35,985 bases of DNA from Cellulosimicrobium sp. CUA-896. Its GTDB lineage: Bacteria; Actinomycetota; Actinomycetes; Actinomycetales; Cellulomonadaceae. The position numbers and the translations under genes are program-made. Below are positions 27,976 through 35,923 of this stretch, piece by piece (position 1 is the first letter of the stretch; every line of letters starts with the position of its first letter). The DNA lies in NCBI RefSeq assembly GCF_001942335.1, contig NZ_MKKH01000029.1, forward strand, positions 1 through 35,985. Direction: 5' to 3'. Under the pieces are notes generated by a model. The model was given only the letters and a program-made list of their open reading frames with translations, ran no database searches and was not told where the DNA came from.

Positions 27976-28527
27976 ATGCGACAACGTGCGCTCTCCACCG
28001 CGGCCGATCGTCGCTCCGAGATCGTGAGCGCCGCCCTGACAGCGTTCTCTCGAGGTGGCTACGCGGGTACCACGATCACTGACGTCGCGCGTGAAGCAGG
28101 GGTCTCGAGCGCATACGTGCTCAAGCTGTTCGGCGGGAAGAAGGTGCTGTTCGTCGCAGCGCTTGACAAGTGCTTCGAGCGCATCGAAGAGGCATTGGCC
28201 GCCGCTCCCGCGGGATTGACACCCGTTGCGAGCCTCGACGCGATGGGCGACAACTACGCCGATCTCATCGCGGATCGCACGTTGCTCTTGATGCAGGTGC
28301 ATGCCCAGTCGGTCGCGATGCATCCCGCGATCGGTGACTCTCTCCGCGCCGGCCTGGCCCGCATCACCCGCTTCGCGAAACAGCGATCCGGAGCAGCTGA
28401 CCGCGAGGTGCAGCGGTTCATCGCATATGGGCAGCTTTGCCACCTCGTGGTGACCTCCGGCATCGCCGATCTCGATGACGACTGGGCGCACACCCTGACC
28501 GACGGCCTTCGCCACCCCGAAATCTGA
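27976..28527 (+). CDS. TetR family regulator
   Basis: A 183-residue TetR protein with its HTH at about 30-52 (TTITDVAREAGVSSAYVLKLFGGK) and a helical C-terminal domain. The ATG at 27976 has no ribosome site and lies 7 nt after TATAGT, so a leaderless mRNA is likely; an in-frame ATG at 27952 lies upstream within the operator-promoter and is less attractive. The NmrA-like gene starts 8 bp after its stop, so both form one operon that the protein probably represses. Codon use (more A/T in third positions, for example TTG, GAT, GCA) differs from the genes before 27.2 kb, suggesting transfer. Confidence 0.88.
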   Translation: MRQRALSTAADRRSEIVSAALTAFSRGGYAGTTITDVAREAGVSSAYVLKLFGGKKVLFVAALDKCFERIEEALAAAPAGLTPVASLDAMGDNYADLIADRTLLLMQVHAQSVAMHPAIGDSLRAGLARITRFAKQRSGAADREVQRFIAYGQLCHLVVTSGIADLDDDWAHTLTDGLRHPEI

Positions 28528-28535
28528 AGGAAGAC

Positions 28536-29383
28536 ATGCCCATCGCACCTGACATCCTCATCACTGGAGCTACCGGAGCTACAGGACGCGCCACTGCCGC
28601 GGCCCTCACCGCGCGAGGCGTCCGGTTCCGCCCGATGTCCCGGAGCCTGTCGTCCGCCGAGTTCGCCGTACAGGCCGACCTCGACGATGCGGACAGTGTG
28701 CGCGCGGCGCTTGGCGGCGTGCGGGCCGCGTACCTGGTGACACCGTCGACAGAGCGTGCGGAGGCGCAGCAGAAGCGGTTCATCACTCTCGCAGCCGAGG
28801 CCGGAGTGCGCCACCTCGTGCTGTTGTCACAGCTCGGTTCGGTCATCGATTCTCCGGTGCGCTTCCTGCGGTATCACGCAGCCGTCGAGGAACACGCGTT
28901 CGCCTCTGGCCTCGGAGTCACGGCATTGCGTCCGAACCTCTTCATGCAGGGACTACTTGCCATGTCGAGCATCGTGCGATCGGCGCAGGTGCTCCCCGCT
29001 CCGATCGGCGACGCGCGGGTGAGTCTTGTCGATGTGCGCGACATCGGCGAGATGGCTGCGCATGCATTGGCCTCCCCTGTCCCGTTGGGGATCCAGACCC
29101 TTACCGGGCCCGAACCGCTCACTCACTCCGACCTCGCCGGACACCTCTCTTCCGCAACGGCCGCGAGATCCGCTTCGAGGACATCGCGCCCGCGAAGTTC
29201 GGCGAGTTGCTCGCCGACGTTCTGCCGCCCTGGCAGATCGAGGGCCTGCTTGAGGACTACGCCCACTACGCGCGAGGCGAGGCCGCAGAGCTGTCGCTGG
29301 TGATTCCTGAGTTGCTCGGACATCCCGCGCGCAGCTTTACGGCCTTTGCGAACGAGCACGCAGCGGCCTTCCGGAGCGAGTGA
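28536..29383 (+). CDS. NmrA/NAD(P)H-binding Rossmann protein (frameshift)
   Basis: About 282 residues after repair. The N-terminal dinucleotide motif is TGATGATGRATAAAL (GxxGxxG near residues 10-17), followed by the NmrA-type body: FITLAAEAGVRHLVLLSQ, RYHAAVEEHAFASGLGVTAL, and VSLVDVRDIGEMAAHAL. Members act as NAD(P)-dependent quinone reductases, epimerase-like enzymes or redox sensors; the role here is unassigned. The C-terminus is in another frame (GREIRFEDIAPAKFGEL to HAAAFRSE, stop 29381-29383); restoring a G to the GG at 29158-29159 gives the classic SSATGREIRF. ATG 28536 follows GAAGGA, 8 bp after the TetR stop. Confidence 0.85.
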
Positions 29384-29400
29384 GCCGCGCACGGCCCAAG

Positions 29401-29441
29401 AGAGCGGCAGCGGCGAGGTGATTCCTCGCCGCTGCCGTTCT
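29401..29441. terminator. Bidirectional terminator between convergent genes
   Basis: Arms 29401-29418 and 29424-29441 form an 18-bp stem with a single G-T pair and a TGATT loop. It lies 17 bp after the NmrA-like stop and 36 bp from the convergent MFS stop, and can serve both. Confidence 0.8.
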
Positions 29442-29477
29442 GTCATCGCGCCTCGCATCCGGACAGATGTGGCGGCT

Positions 29478-30884
29478 CTACTCCTCTATGGCGACTGCCG
29501 CGCGCGGGAGTAGCGGCACAGCCAGGAGACACAGCGCTGCGACGGCGAGGATGACGATGAGTGTGGTGGTCATCGCCGTTACGGAGCCACTTGCGAGGGT
29601 GCCGATGAAGATGGTGGTGACGAGGGCTGAGCCGATGCCGTTAGCGATCTGCTGGATGGCACTGAGGGAGCCGCTGGCCGAGCCGGCTTCTTCGGGCTTC
29701 AGGTTGCCGAGCGCGGTGTTGAAGACTGAGTTGAAGCAGATTCCAGCGGCGACTCCGATAAGGCTGGTGGCGATGAGGTTCTGCCACCAGATCATCTGGA
29801 TCCCGGAAGCCAGGACGAAGAGGAGCAGGATGCCCGTGCCGAGGATGGTGGTGAGCATCCCCACGAGCACGAGTCGCCGCCCGAGCTTGAGGATGAGCGC
29901 GTTCGCGATTCCGGAGCCGATCATGATGCCGATGGTGAGCGGGATCAGGTTCAGGGAGGTCTCGGTCGGGGTGTAGCCGAGGCCGAGTTGGAAGAAGAGG
30001 CTGATGACGTACATCAGTCCGCTGAAACTTGCGAAGACGCAGAGGCCGACGATGAGCCCGGAGGTGAATCCGCGGTTGGCGAGAAGGCTGCGTGGGAGGA
30101 GCGGCTCGTCGGCGCGCGCCTGACGCCATCCGAACAGGACCAAGAGCACCACTCCAGCGATCACGCTGCTGATCGTGAGTCCGTCCCACCCGTCGGAGGA
30201 GCCTGTGACGAGCCCGAACAGAAGCCCGAACAGGGCTAGGGCCAGCAGGATACTGCCGGTCAGGTCAATGCGTGCGGATTGGTGCGCGGGGACGGTGGGC
30301 AGGTGGCGCAGAGCGAGGATGAGGCGATGCCGCCGAGGACGATATTGATGAGGAAGATGGGCCGCCATCCCAGCCCGAGCAGGTTCGCATCAATGATGAG
30401 TCCGCCGAGGATCGGGCCGGCGACGGCGAAGACGCCGAGCAGGGGCGCAAAGACTGCGAATGCCTTCTGCAGCATGGGCTTCGGGAACGTCGCCGCCATG
30501 ATCGCCATCTTGCGGGATGAGCAGAGCGCCGAATGCTCCCTGCGCGACCCGAGCGGCGATCAGCACCCCAGCGGAGGGCGCGAACCCGGCGAGTGCTGAG
30601 CCGACGATGAAGCCGATGAGACCCGTGAGGAACGTGCGGCGCTGGCCGAACTTGTCTCCGATACGCCCGCCGAGAACGAGCAGGGAGCCCAGCGCCAGCG
30701 CATAGGACGCGCCGAGCCATGGGATCACGTTCTCGCCCACGCCGAGCTCCTTCACGATCGAGGGCGCCGCGACGTTCGCGATCGTGGCGTCCATCAGATC
30801 CATCGCATCTGCGAGGAGGACGACGATCAGCGTGAGCCAGACCGCTCGGGCGGACAACGGTGGTGCTTCAGCACTCGTGGTCAT
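29478..30884 (-). CDS. MFS multidrug exporter, DHA2/EmrB-QacA type (two frameshifts)
   Basis: About 468 residues once repaired, with the 14-helix layout of the DHA2 drug:H+ antiporters. The first helix contains DAMDLMDATIANVAAPSI (conserved D of motif D1), motif A is GGRIGDKFGQRRTF between helices 2 and 3, and the motif C-like segment is FAVAGPILGGLIID. The reading frame changes near 30505-30510 (ALLIPQ to MAIMAATFPKP) and near 30310-30320 (LGGIA to LILALRHLPTVP). ATG 30882-30884 follows GGGAG. It is divergent from a TetR gene with a long palindrome between, so it is almost certainly repressed by it. Third positions hold more A/T than in the core genes. Confidence 0.85.
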
Positions 30885-30902
30885 AGGGGACTCCCATCTC
30901 AG

Positions 30903-30937
30903 GTGACGAACATGATCGTAGCGAACATGTTCGTCAC
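30903..30937. promoter_or_regulatory. Long palindromic operator between the MFS and TetR genes
   Basis: GTGACGAACATG (30903-30914) and CATGTTCGTCAC (30926-30937) are perfect 12-bp inverted arms. The right half also holds the 10-bp perfect palindrome GAACATGTTC (30923-30932). CGAACATG therefore occurs twice as a direct repeat, at 30907 and 30922, one and a half turns apart, suggesting two dimers. It lies between both start codons (30884 and 30968). Confidence 0.8.
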
Positions 30938-30967
30938 GATCAAAATCGTTCCTGTAGAGTTCATGGC

Positions 30968-31638
30968 ATGAGGACTCGGGCACCCATCAGCAGGCGTGAT
31001 CGGCCCGCGAAGCCGGCACTCTCGCGGGAAGCGATCGTTGCGGCGGCACTGCACGTCTTGAAGCGCGATGGCGCAGAGAAGCTGACGATTCGGCGAGTCG
31101 CCGACGAGCTCGATACGGGACCGGCCTCGCTCTACGTCTACGTGAAGAACGTCACCGTGCTGCACGCACTCTTGATAGACGGCCTGCTCGCCGACCTTGA
31201 TCTCGCATGGGACGGTGCAGAGCCTGGCGCGAGCGTGTTCACCGGGTGATCCGGGACTACATCGGCCTGGTCACCACGCACGGGAATCTCGCCCGTTCCG
31301 CCCTGTTCGTGTGGCCCGAAGGCCCTCACTACCTCAGCCTCATTGACTTGCTCTTGAGGCTCTTGCGTTCCGCAGGTGTCGACGAGAAGCCCGCGGCGTG
31401 GGGCATCGACCTCCTCCTCCAGCATGCAAGCATCACCGCGGCAGAGTGGGGTGCGCGAGCGTCCGGCACCGGTCAAGAAGTTGACGAGCTCGCCGCGACA
31501 CTTGCCTCAGCAGACCGCGAGCACCACCCGACCCTCGCTGCGTTCCACACCGCGGCATTCACGCAGGGGACCCCCGAGGAGCGCCACCGATGGGCGCTCG
31601 ACACCCTCCTCGACGGCATCACGCACCATCAGCCCTAA
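30968..31638 (+). CDS. TetR family regulator of the MFS exporter (frameshift)
   Basis: About 223 residues after repair. The N-terminus holds LSREAIVAAALHVLKRDGAEKLTIRRVADELDTGPASLYVYVKN, with the HTH at about residues 38-60; the wording resembles the TetR(B)-like branch with a TetR_C domain. The frame breaks near 31216-31220: GAGCCTGG probably was GAGGCCTGG, giving WDGAEAWRERVHRVIRDYI, which continues to the stop at 31636-31638. The ATG at 30968 has no strong ribosome site; a TAGAGT at 30955-30960 would place the mRNA start at or near the ATG. It is divergent from the MFS gene across an 83-bp operator region. Confidence 0.85.
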
Positions 31639-32130
31639 ACGGGATCCCGCCAGACTTTCGCAACGCTTCTGAGTGTCACGCCCCGGGTCCAGTGGCGGCT
31701 CCAGGTTCACCGAGGGTCAGCGATGCATTGACGGGTTGAGAGCGCCGTCGGTTCTGCGACGTCCGAGAAATCTGTTGGACGTCACCGGACGAGCGGGCCG
31801 AGATGTGCATGGCGTATGCGGGCCCAGGCGAGGGTTCGATCGCCGCCCGCCTATGAGGGCGGGGGGTCGGCGTTGCTGCTCGCGGCGTTGCCTTTCCGGC
31901 GGCGAAGCGCGCCGATGAGCGCGCACCGGGGTGAGCAGCAATGAGGCAGATCCCCTTGACGAGCAACAGCACGCCGAGCACCCCCTTGGCCGGAGCGCGA
32001 CCACCAGCGCGGTGATCACCAGGGATACCGTCGTCGCTCTCGCCGCAGCGCTGGACCTCGCCGTCCGTTGCCTGACCGCCAGGGGAGACGGCCCGGCTGG
32101 CCGCGCACATCCCGTGCGCGCGCGCGCGGC
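31639..32130. other. 490-bp degenerate gap
   Basis: There is no intact gene. On the minus strand the frames together spell a short membrane protein: VSLVITALVVAL, then in the next frame KGVLGVLLLVKGICLIAAH, then in the third ALIGALRRRKGNAASSNADP with a stop at 31851-31853. It would need two single-base corrections, and its start is not clear (near 32110). The rest, 31639-31850, holds nothing I can identify. It may be the decayed edge of the transferred segment. Confidence 0.4.
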
Positions 32131-32880
32131 TCAGGAGCGGCTGTCGCCCTCCCCTGGCGCAGCGCTCGTGGCAGCGGTTGGCGGGCTGAGGCGCTCGCGC
32201 GCCTGCTCGGCGGCGCGTGCGATGCTCTCGCCGACGAAGTCGAGGAAGCGCGCCATGTTTTCGAGCCGGGTGCCGGCCGGGGAGTCCGTGCCGAGCAGAC
32301 GGACGCCCTGCCGCGCGGTCTCGGCCATCCGGGTGTTGTTCTGCGCGGCGGCGATCATCGACTGGAACCAGACGTCGCCGTCGGCGACGTAGCGCTCGCG
32401 CCGACCCTCGCCCCGCTCGCGCAGGACGAGACCGTGGCTCTCCAGGACGGGGATCGCCTTGGAGATCGACGCAGGGCTGACCTCCAGGAGCTCGACGAGC
32501 TCCGCAGCGGAGAGGCTGCCCGCGTCGGCCGTGTAGAGACACGCGAGCACGCCCGACGCGACGCGTGGCAGGCCCTGCTGCATGAACAGCGCGGTGAAGG
32601 TCTCCCGGTACTCGCGGACGGCTTCCTCGCGCGCGTCGGACTGCGTGGGCGTCGCCGTGCCGGGGACCTCCGTGAGCCGCCGACGGCGGGCTCGCCGCTC
32701 GGTGGCGTGCTGCGCCAGGTCCGGGCGGTAGGCGGTCGGGCCTCCGTTGCGCAGGACCTCGCGCGTGACCGTCGAGGTCGGACGGTCCAACCGGCGGGCG
32801 ATCTCCGCGTACGGGAGGTCGTCGGCCAGGCCGAGCGCGATCTGCTGGCGTTCCTGCTTGGTGAGCCTGCCTCCCGGCAT
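32131..32880 (-). CDS. Chimeric regulator: IS30-type HTH plus MarR/GbsR-like winged helix
   Basis: A 249-residue protein. Residues about 4-60 (GGRLTKQERQQIALGLADDL, YAEIARRLDRPTSTVTREVL, RNGGPTAYRPDLAQ) are an HTH_38 domain as found at the N-terminus of IS30 transposases. Residues about 90-200 are a MarR/GbsR-like winged helix: GLPRVASGVLACLYTADAGS, ELLEVSPASISKAIPVLESH, LVLRERGEGRRERYVADGD. The C-terminal helix probably dimerises. It likely represses the divergent DUF4097-ABC operon and itself. ATG 32878-32880 follows GGAGGAG. Codon use is core-like again. Confidence 0.85.
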   Translation of the reverse strand: MPGGRLTKQERQQIALGLADDLPYAEIARRLDRPTSTVTREVLRNGGPTAYRPDLAQHATERRARRRRLTEVPGTATPTQSDAREEAVREYRETFTALFMQQGLPRVASGVLACLYTADAGSLSAAELVELLEVSPASISKAIPVLESHGLVLRERGEGRRERYVADGDVWFQSMIAAAQNNTRMAETARQGVRLLGTDSPAGTRLENMARFLDFVGESIARAAEQARERLSPPTAATSAAPGEGDSRS

Positions 32881-32911
32881 GGTGCTCCTCCTCCGTGTCA
32901 CCGACGGGTCG

Positions 32912-32940
32912 AGAATAGCGTTTAGCGATGCCTGATGCAA
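32912..32940 (-). promoter_or_regulatory. Promoter of the chimeric regulator
   Basis: On the minus strand TTGCAT (32935-32940) and TATTCT (32912-32917) are separated by exactly 17 bp, a good primary-sigma promoter about 30 bp before the ATG. The -35 overlaps the first TTGCA inverted-repeat arm, which suits autorepression. Confidence 0.65.
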
Positions 32941-32985
32941 CGCTCAGACTGGCCCGTGTTGCATTGCGCTTCGCCCCGTTGCAAC
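32935..32985. promoter_or_regulatory. TTGCA-type inverted repeats, candidate operator
   Basis: ATGCAAC (32935-32941) and GTTGCAT (32958-32964) are perfect 7-bp inverted arms with a 16-nt spacer, followed by the perfect 8-bp palindrome GTTGCAAC (32978-32985). Three related half-sites in 51 bp, in the noticeably AT-richer divergent gap, suggest cooperative binding by the adjacent regulator. Confidence 0.6.
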
Positions 32986-33035
32986 AGTTTATGCGCTGTG
33001 AACTGGATAAATGCGCGTCCATCGCAAATTGGATG

Positions 33036-33064
33036 TTGCCATGGCGGTGAACGCTCCGTAGCGT
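33036..33064 (+). promoter_or_regulatory. Possible promoter of the DUF4097-ABC operon
   Basis: TTGCCA (33036-33041) and TAGCGT (33059-33064) have a 17-bp spacer, about 50 bp before the DUF4097 start. AACGCT-CCGT-AGCGTT (33050-33065) is an inverted repeat over the -10. The same AGCGTT/AACGCT pair recurs at 32918-32923 and 32939-32944. Confidence 0.45.
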
Positions 33065-33112
33065 TTCCGTCGTCAGAAAGAATGCGGGACACCTGCTCAG
33101 GAGCCGATCACC

Positions 33113-33772
33113 ATGCACACCTTCGCCACCCCCACCACCATCTCCCTCTCGGTCGACGTCCCCGTGGGCCGCATCCAGGTCATCGCCACCGACCGGACCG
33201 ACACGACGGTCGAGGTCCGGCCGTCGAACTCCTCGTCGGGCCGCGACGCGAAGGCCGTCGAGCGCACGACGGTCGAGCTCCACGACGGCGCGCTGCGCGT
33301 CGCGACGCCGACGGTCAACGAGCTGTTCGGCCCGTCGGGGAGCGTCGAGGCGACGGTCCAGCTGCCCGCCGGTTCTCGCGTCGAGGTCACGGGGTGCGGC
33401 GAGCTGCGCGGCGTCGGCCGCCTCGGCGACGTCGTCGCCACGGACTCCTACGGCGCGATCAAGCTCGACGAGGCCGCGAGCGTCCGGCTCGCGACCCAGG
33501 CCGGCGACGTGTCGGTGGGCCGCCTCGCCGGGACCGGCGAGATCAGCACCGCCAAGGGCGACATCCGCGTCGAGGAGGCCGTGAGCGGCGCGCTCGTGCT
33601 GAGCACCCAGATGGGCGACGTCTCGGTGGCCGCCGCCGCCGGGGTCTCGGCCTCGCTGGACGCCGGGACGAGCCTCGGCCGGGTCACCAACGCCCTGCGG
33701 AACGACGGCGCCGCCGAGCTCGAGATCCGCGCCACGACCTCGTACGGCGACATCACGGCACGCAGCCTCTGA
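33113..33772 (+). CDS. DUF4097 beta-strand repeat protein
   Basis: A 219-residue protein almost wholly of short beta strands with Gly/Asp turns: VGRIQVIATDRTDTTVEV, ELRGVGRLGDVVATDSYGAI, TGEISTAKGDIRVEEA and a closing TTSYGDITARS. This right-handed beta-helix pattern is DUF4097 (adhesin-like, bactofilin-like). There is no signal peptide or membrane helix, so it should be cytoplasmic. In actinobacteria such proteins often precede ABC-2 exporters; their role is unknown. ATG 33113 follows AGGAG. It is the first gene of the unit with the ABC genes, 95 bp upstream of the ATPase. Confidence 0.87.
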   Translation: MHTFATPTTISLSVDVPVGRIQVIATDRTDTTVEVRPSNSSSGRDAKAVERTTVELHDGALRVATPTVNELFGPSGSVEATVQLPAGSRVEVTGCGELRGVGRLGDVVATDSYGAIKLDEAASVRLATQAGDVSVGRLAGTGEISTAKGDIRVEEAVSGALVLSTQMGDVSVAAAAGVSASLDAGTSLGRVTNALRNDGAAELEIRATTSYGDITARSL

Positions 33773-33778
33773 ACCGTG

Positions 33779-33804
33779 CGTCGCCCCGAGAGGTCGGGGC
33801 GACG
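33779..33804 (+). terminator. Hairpin between DUF4097 and ABC genes
   Basis: CGTCGCCCCGA (33779-33789) pairs perfectly with TCGGGGCGACG (33794-33804) around GAGG. It lies 6 bp after the DUF4097 stop and 63 bp before the ATPase gene, so it may attenuate rather than end transcription and set different levels of the two parts. Confidence 0.6.
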
Positions 33805-33867
33805 GACGAGGGCCAGGGCCACCACCACAGTCTTGACAGCAGCACGACCAGGAACGGAGTACCAGAC

Positions 33868-34696
33868 ATGAGCACGGAACAGCTCCTCGACCCGGCGGTC
33901 CGGGTGCGGGGTATCGAGAAGTCGTTCGGGGAGCTGCGCGTGCTGCGCGGGGTGGACCTGGACGTGGCCGCGGGCAGCATCTTCGCGCTGCTGGGGTCGA
34001 ACGGGGCGGGCAAGACGACGCTGGTGCGGATCTTGTCGACGCTGCTCGAGGCCGACGCGGGCACGGCCACGGTCCACGGGTTCGACGTCGCCGCGCAGGC
34101 CGGGCAGGTCCGGGAGTCGATCAGCCTGACGGGGCAGTTCGCCGCGGTCGACGAGGTCCTCACCGGCAGGGAGAACCTGATCCTGGTCGCCAGGCTGCGC
34201 CACCTGAAGAACCCCGGGTCCGTGGCGGACCACCTGCTGGCCCGGTTCTCCCTGTCCGACGCGGGCGCCCGCCGGGCGGGCACGTACTCGGGCGGGATGC
34301 GTCGCCGCCTGGACATCGCGATGAGCCTGGTCGGCGACCCGCCGATCATCGTCCTCGACGAGCCCACGACCGGCCTGGACCCGCAGGCGCGCATCGAGGT
34401 CTGGGACACCGTCAAGGACCTCGCCCGCCGCGGCACGACCGTGCTGCTGACCACGCAGTACCTCGACGAGGCCGAGCAGCTCGCGGACCGCATCGCGATC
34501 CTGCACCGCGGCACCATCATCCAGGACGGCACCCTGGCCGAGCTCAGGGCGCTCCTGCCGCCCGCCCAGGTCGAGTACGTCGAGAAGCAGCCGTCCCTGG
34601 AGGACGTCTTCCTCACCCTCGTCGGCGAGACCAGCGAGACCCCACGACCCCGACGACCGCCGAGGCTCCCAGCCCGCCGGAGAGGAGCTCCGATGA
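33868..34696 (+). CDS. ABC exporter ATP-binding protein, DrrA type (3' end uncertain)
   Basis: An ABC ATPase of about 275 residues. Walker A is GSNGAGKTT (about 48-56), the signature is YSGGMRRRLDIAM, Walker B is IIVLDEPTTGLDPQ, and the switch segment is LLTTQYLDEAEQLADRI with Gln in the H-loop place, as usual in the DrrA daunorubicin-resistance family. The written frame runs on without a stop into the permease through PRPRRPPRLPARRRGAP, which uses rare Arg codons. Shifting one frame at about 34640-34650 gives HDPDDRRGSQPAGEELR and a TGA that overlaps the permease ATG (ATGA, 34693-34696). I therefore treat the genes as separate and the fusion as an indel artefact. ATG 33868 follows GGAACGGAG. 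Confidence 0.85.
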
Positions 34697-35457
34697 CCAC
34701 CCACGCCCTGGCCGACACCCGCACCCTGACCGGCCGGTCCCTGACCCACGTCCTGCGCTCACCCGACACGATCATCACGACCGCGGTCACCCCGATCGCG
34801 CTCATGCTGCTCTTCGTCTACGTCCTCGGCGGCGCGATCGACACCGGCACCAGCGAGTCCTACATCGACTACATGCTGCCCGGCATCCTGCTCATCACCA
34901 TCGCCTCCGGCATCGCCTACACCGCCTACCGCCTCTTCCTCGACATGCAGGGCGGCATCGTCGAACGCTTCCAGTCCATGCCCATCGCCCGCTCCAGCAT
35001 CCTCTGGGCACACGTCCTGACGTCACTCGTGGCGAACATGGTCTCCGTGACGATCGTCATCGCCGTCGCACTCCTCATGGGCTTCCGCACCAGCGCCTCC
35101 CTCGGCGCCTGGGCCGCCGTCGCGGGCATCCTCGCCCTGTTCACCCTCGCCCTGACCTGGCTCGCCGTCATCGCCGGACTCTCCGCCAAGACGGTCGACG
35201 GCGCCAGCGCGTTCAGCTACCCGCTGATCTTCCTGCCGTTCATCAGCTCGGCGTTCGTGCCGACCGACTCGATGCCCGGCCCGGTCGCGTGGTTCGCCGA
35301 GAACCAACCCGTCACCGCCATCGTCGACACCCTGCGCGCCCTGTTCGCCGACCAGCCCGTCGGCAACGACATCTGGATCGCCCTCGCCTGGCTCCTCGGC
35401 ATCCTCGCCCTCGCCTACGCCCTCGCGATCGCCGCCGACAGGCGCAAGCAGCGCTGA
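34693..35457 (+). CDS. ABC-2 type exporter permease, DrrB type
   Basis: A 254-residue permease with six predicted membrane helices. It begins with the cytoplasmic TRTLTGRSLTHVLRSPDTII amphipathic segment. The ABC-2 signature region follows helix 2 (DYMLPGILLITIASGIAYTA, then LFLDMQGGIVERFQSMPIAR), and a late FLPFISSAFVPTDSMPG loop precedes the last helix. With the upstream ATPase it would form a homodimeric DrrAB-like exporter for a hydrophobic drug or lipid. Ribosome site GGAGAGGAG lies inside the upstream gene's end, as expected for coupled genes. In the sequence as given it is in frame with the ATPase, giving a continuous 529-codon frame from 33868. Confidence 0.88.
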   Translation: MTTHALADTRTLTGRSLTHVLRSPDTIITTAVTPIALMLLFVYVLGGAIDTGTSESYIDYMLPGILLITIASGIAYTAYRLFLDMQGGIVERFQSMPIARSSILWAHVLTSLVANMVSVTIVIAVALLMGFRTSASLGAWAAVAGILALFTLALTWLAVIAGLSAKTVDGASAFSYPLIFLPFISSAFVPTDSMPGPVAWFAENQPVTAIVDTLRALFADQPVGNDIWIALAWLLGILALAYALAIAADRRKQR

Positions 35458-35470
35458 GCACCAACCACCC

Positions 35471-35514
35471 CGACGGACGCCCGTCATCTCGCCCCAGGTG
35501 ACGGGCGTCCGTCG
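35471..35514 (+). terminator. Terminator of the exporter operon
   Basis: CGACGGACGCCCGTCA (35471-35486) and TGACGGGCGTCCGTCG (35499-35514) are perfect 16-bp arms with a 12-nt loop, 13 bp after the permease stop. Confidence 0.82.
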
Positions 35515-35923
35515 CGCGCGAACCCGGGATCGAGCCGTGCATGCTCACTTCACGGCCACGAAAGACCTCGATAAGGCAGCCGTCGACTACGTCGCCGCTC
35601 ACCACCGAGCGGAACTTCGACCTATACCTGCACGAACTCGCCGAGATCGGCAGCAGTCGCTGGGCCCGTTGACGGACAAGTTCTCAGGCGTCGCAGAACC
35701 TGGTTCTGCGTCGCCCGGGAAACGGTGGCGGTCTCAGACCACCAACGCACCACGAGAGTGGACGGTGCATGGTCGTGGAGTTCGGGATGAGTGTTGTGAC
35801 GTCGCTGCTTCACCCAGAGCAAGTCGTTACCAGCGGTCAGCTCCGAAGTCGCTGGATGGGGACTGCTGCAGGATTGGTTGACACTTCATCTGTGGGACGA
35901 GGTCCTGCTGGAAGGATGTCGCT
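35515..35923. other. Non-coding or decayed region before the IS3 element
   Basis: There is no intact gene. A short stretch at about 35599-35674 reads TTERNFDLYLHELAEIGSSR and then a stop, which looks like a broken protein tail of unknown kind. CGCAGAACC-T-GGTTCTGCG (35692-35710) is a perfect 9-bp hairpin with a single-base centre. The 5' boundary of the IS3 element must lie here, probably near 35875-35900, but I cannot fix its terminal repeat because the other end is outside the window. Confidence 0.45.

Noticed and set aside
31676..33283. A 535-codon open frame on the minus strand
   Set aside because: It is the shadow of the chimeric regulator gene and the non-coding gap; its composition is Arg/Gly-rich without domains, and high GC alone keeps stops away.
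33868..35457. A natural single-chain ABC exporter (ATPase-permease fusion)
   Set aside because: DrrA/DrrB-type genes are normally separate, the linker has non-native codon use, and an ATGA overlap appears in the next frame; the many other indels in this sequence make an artefact more likely.
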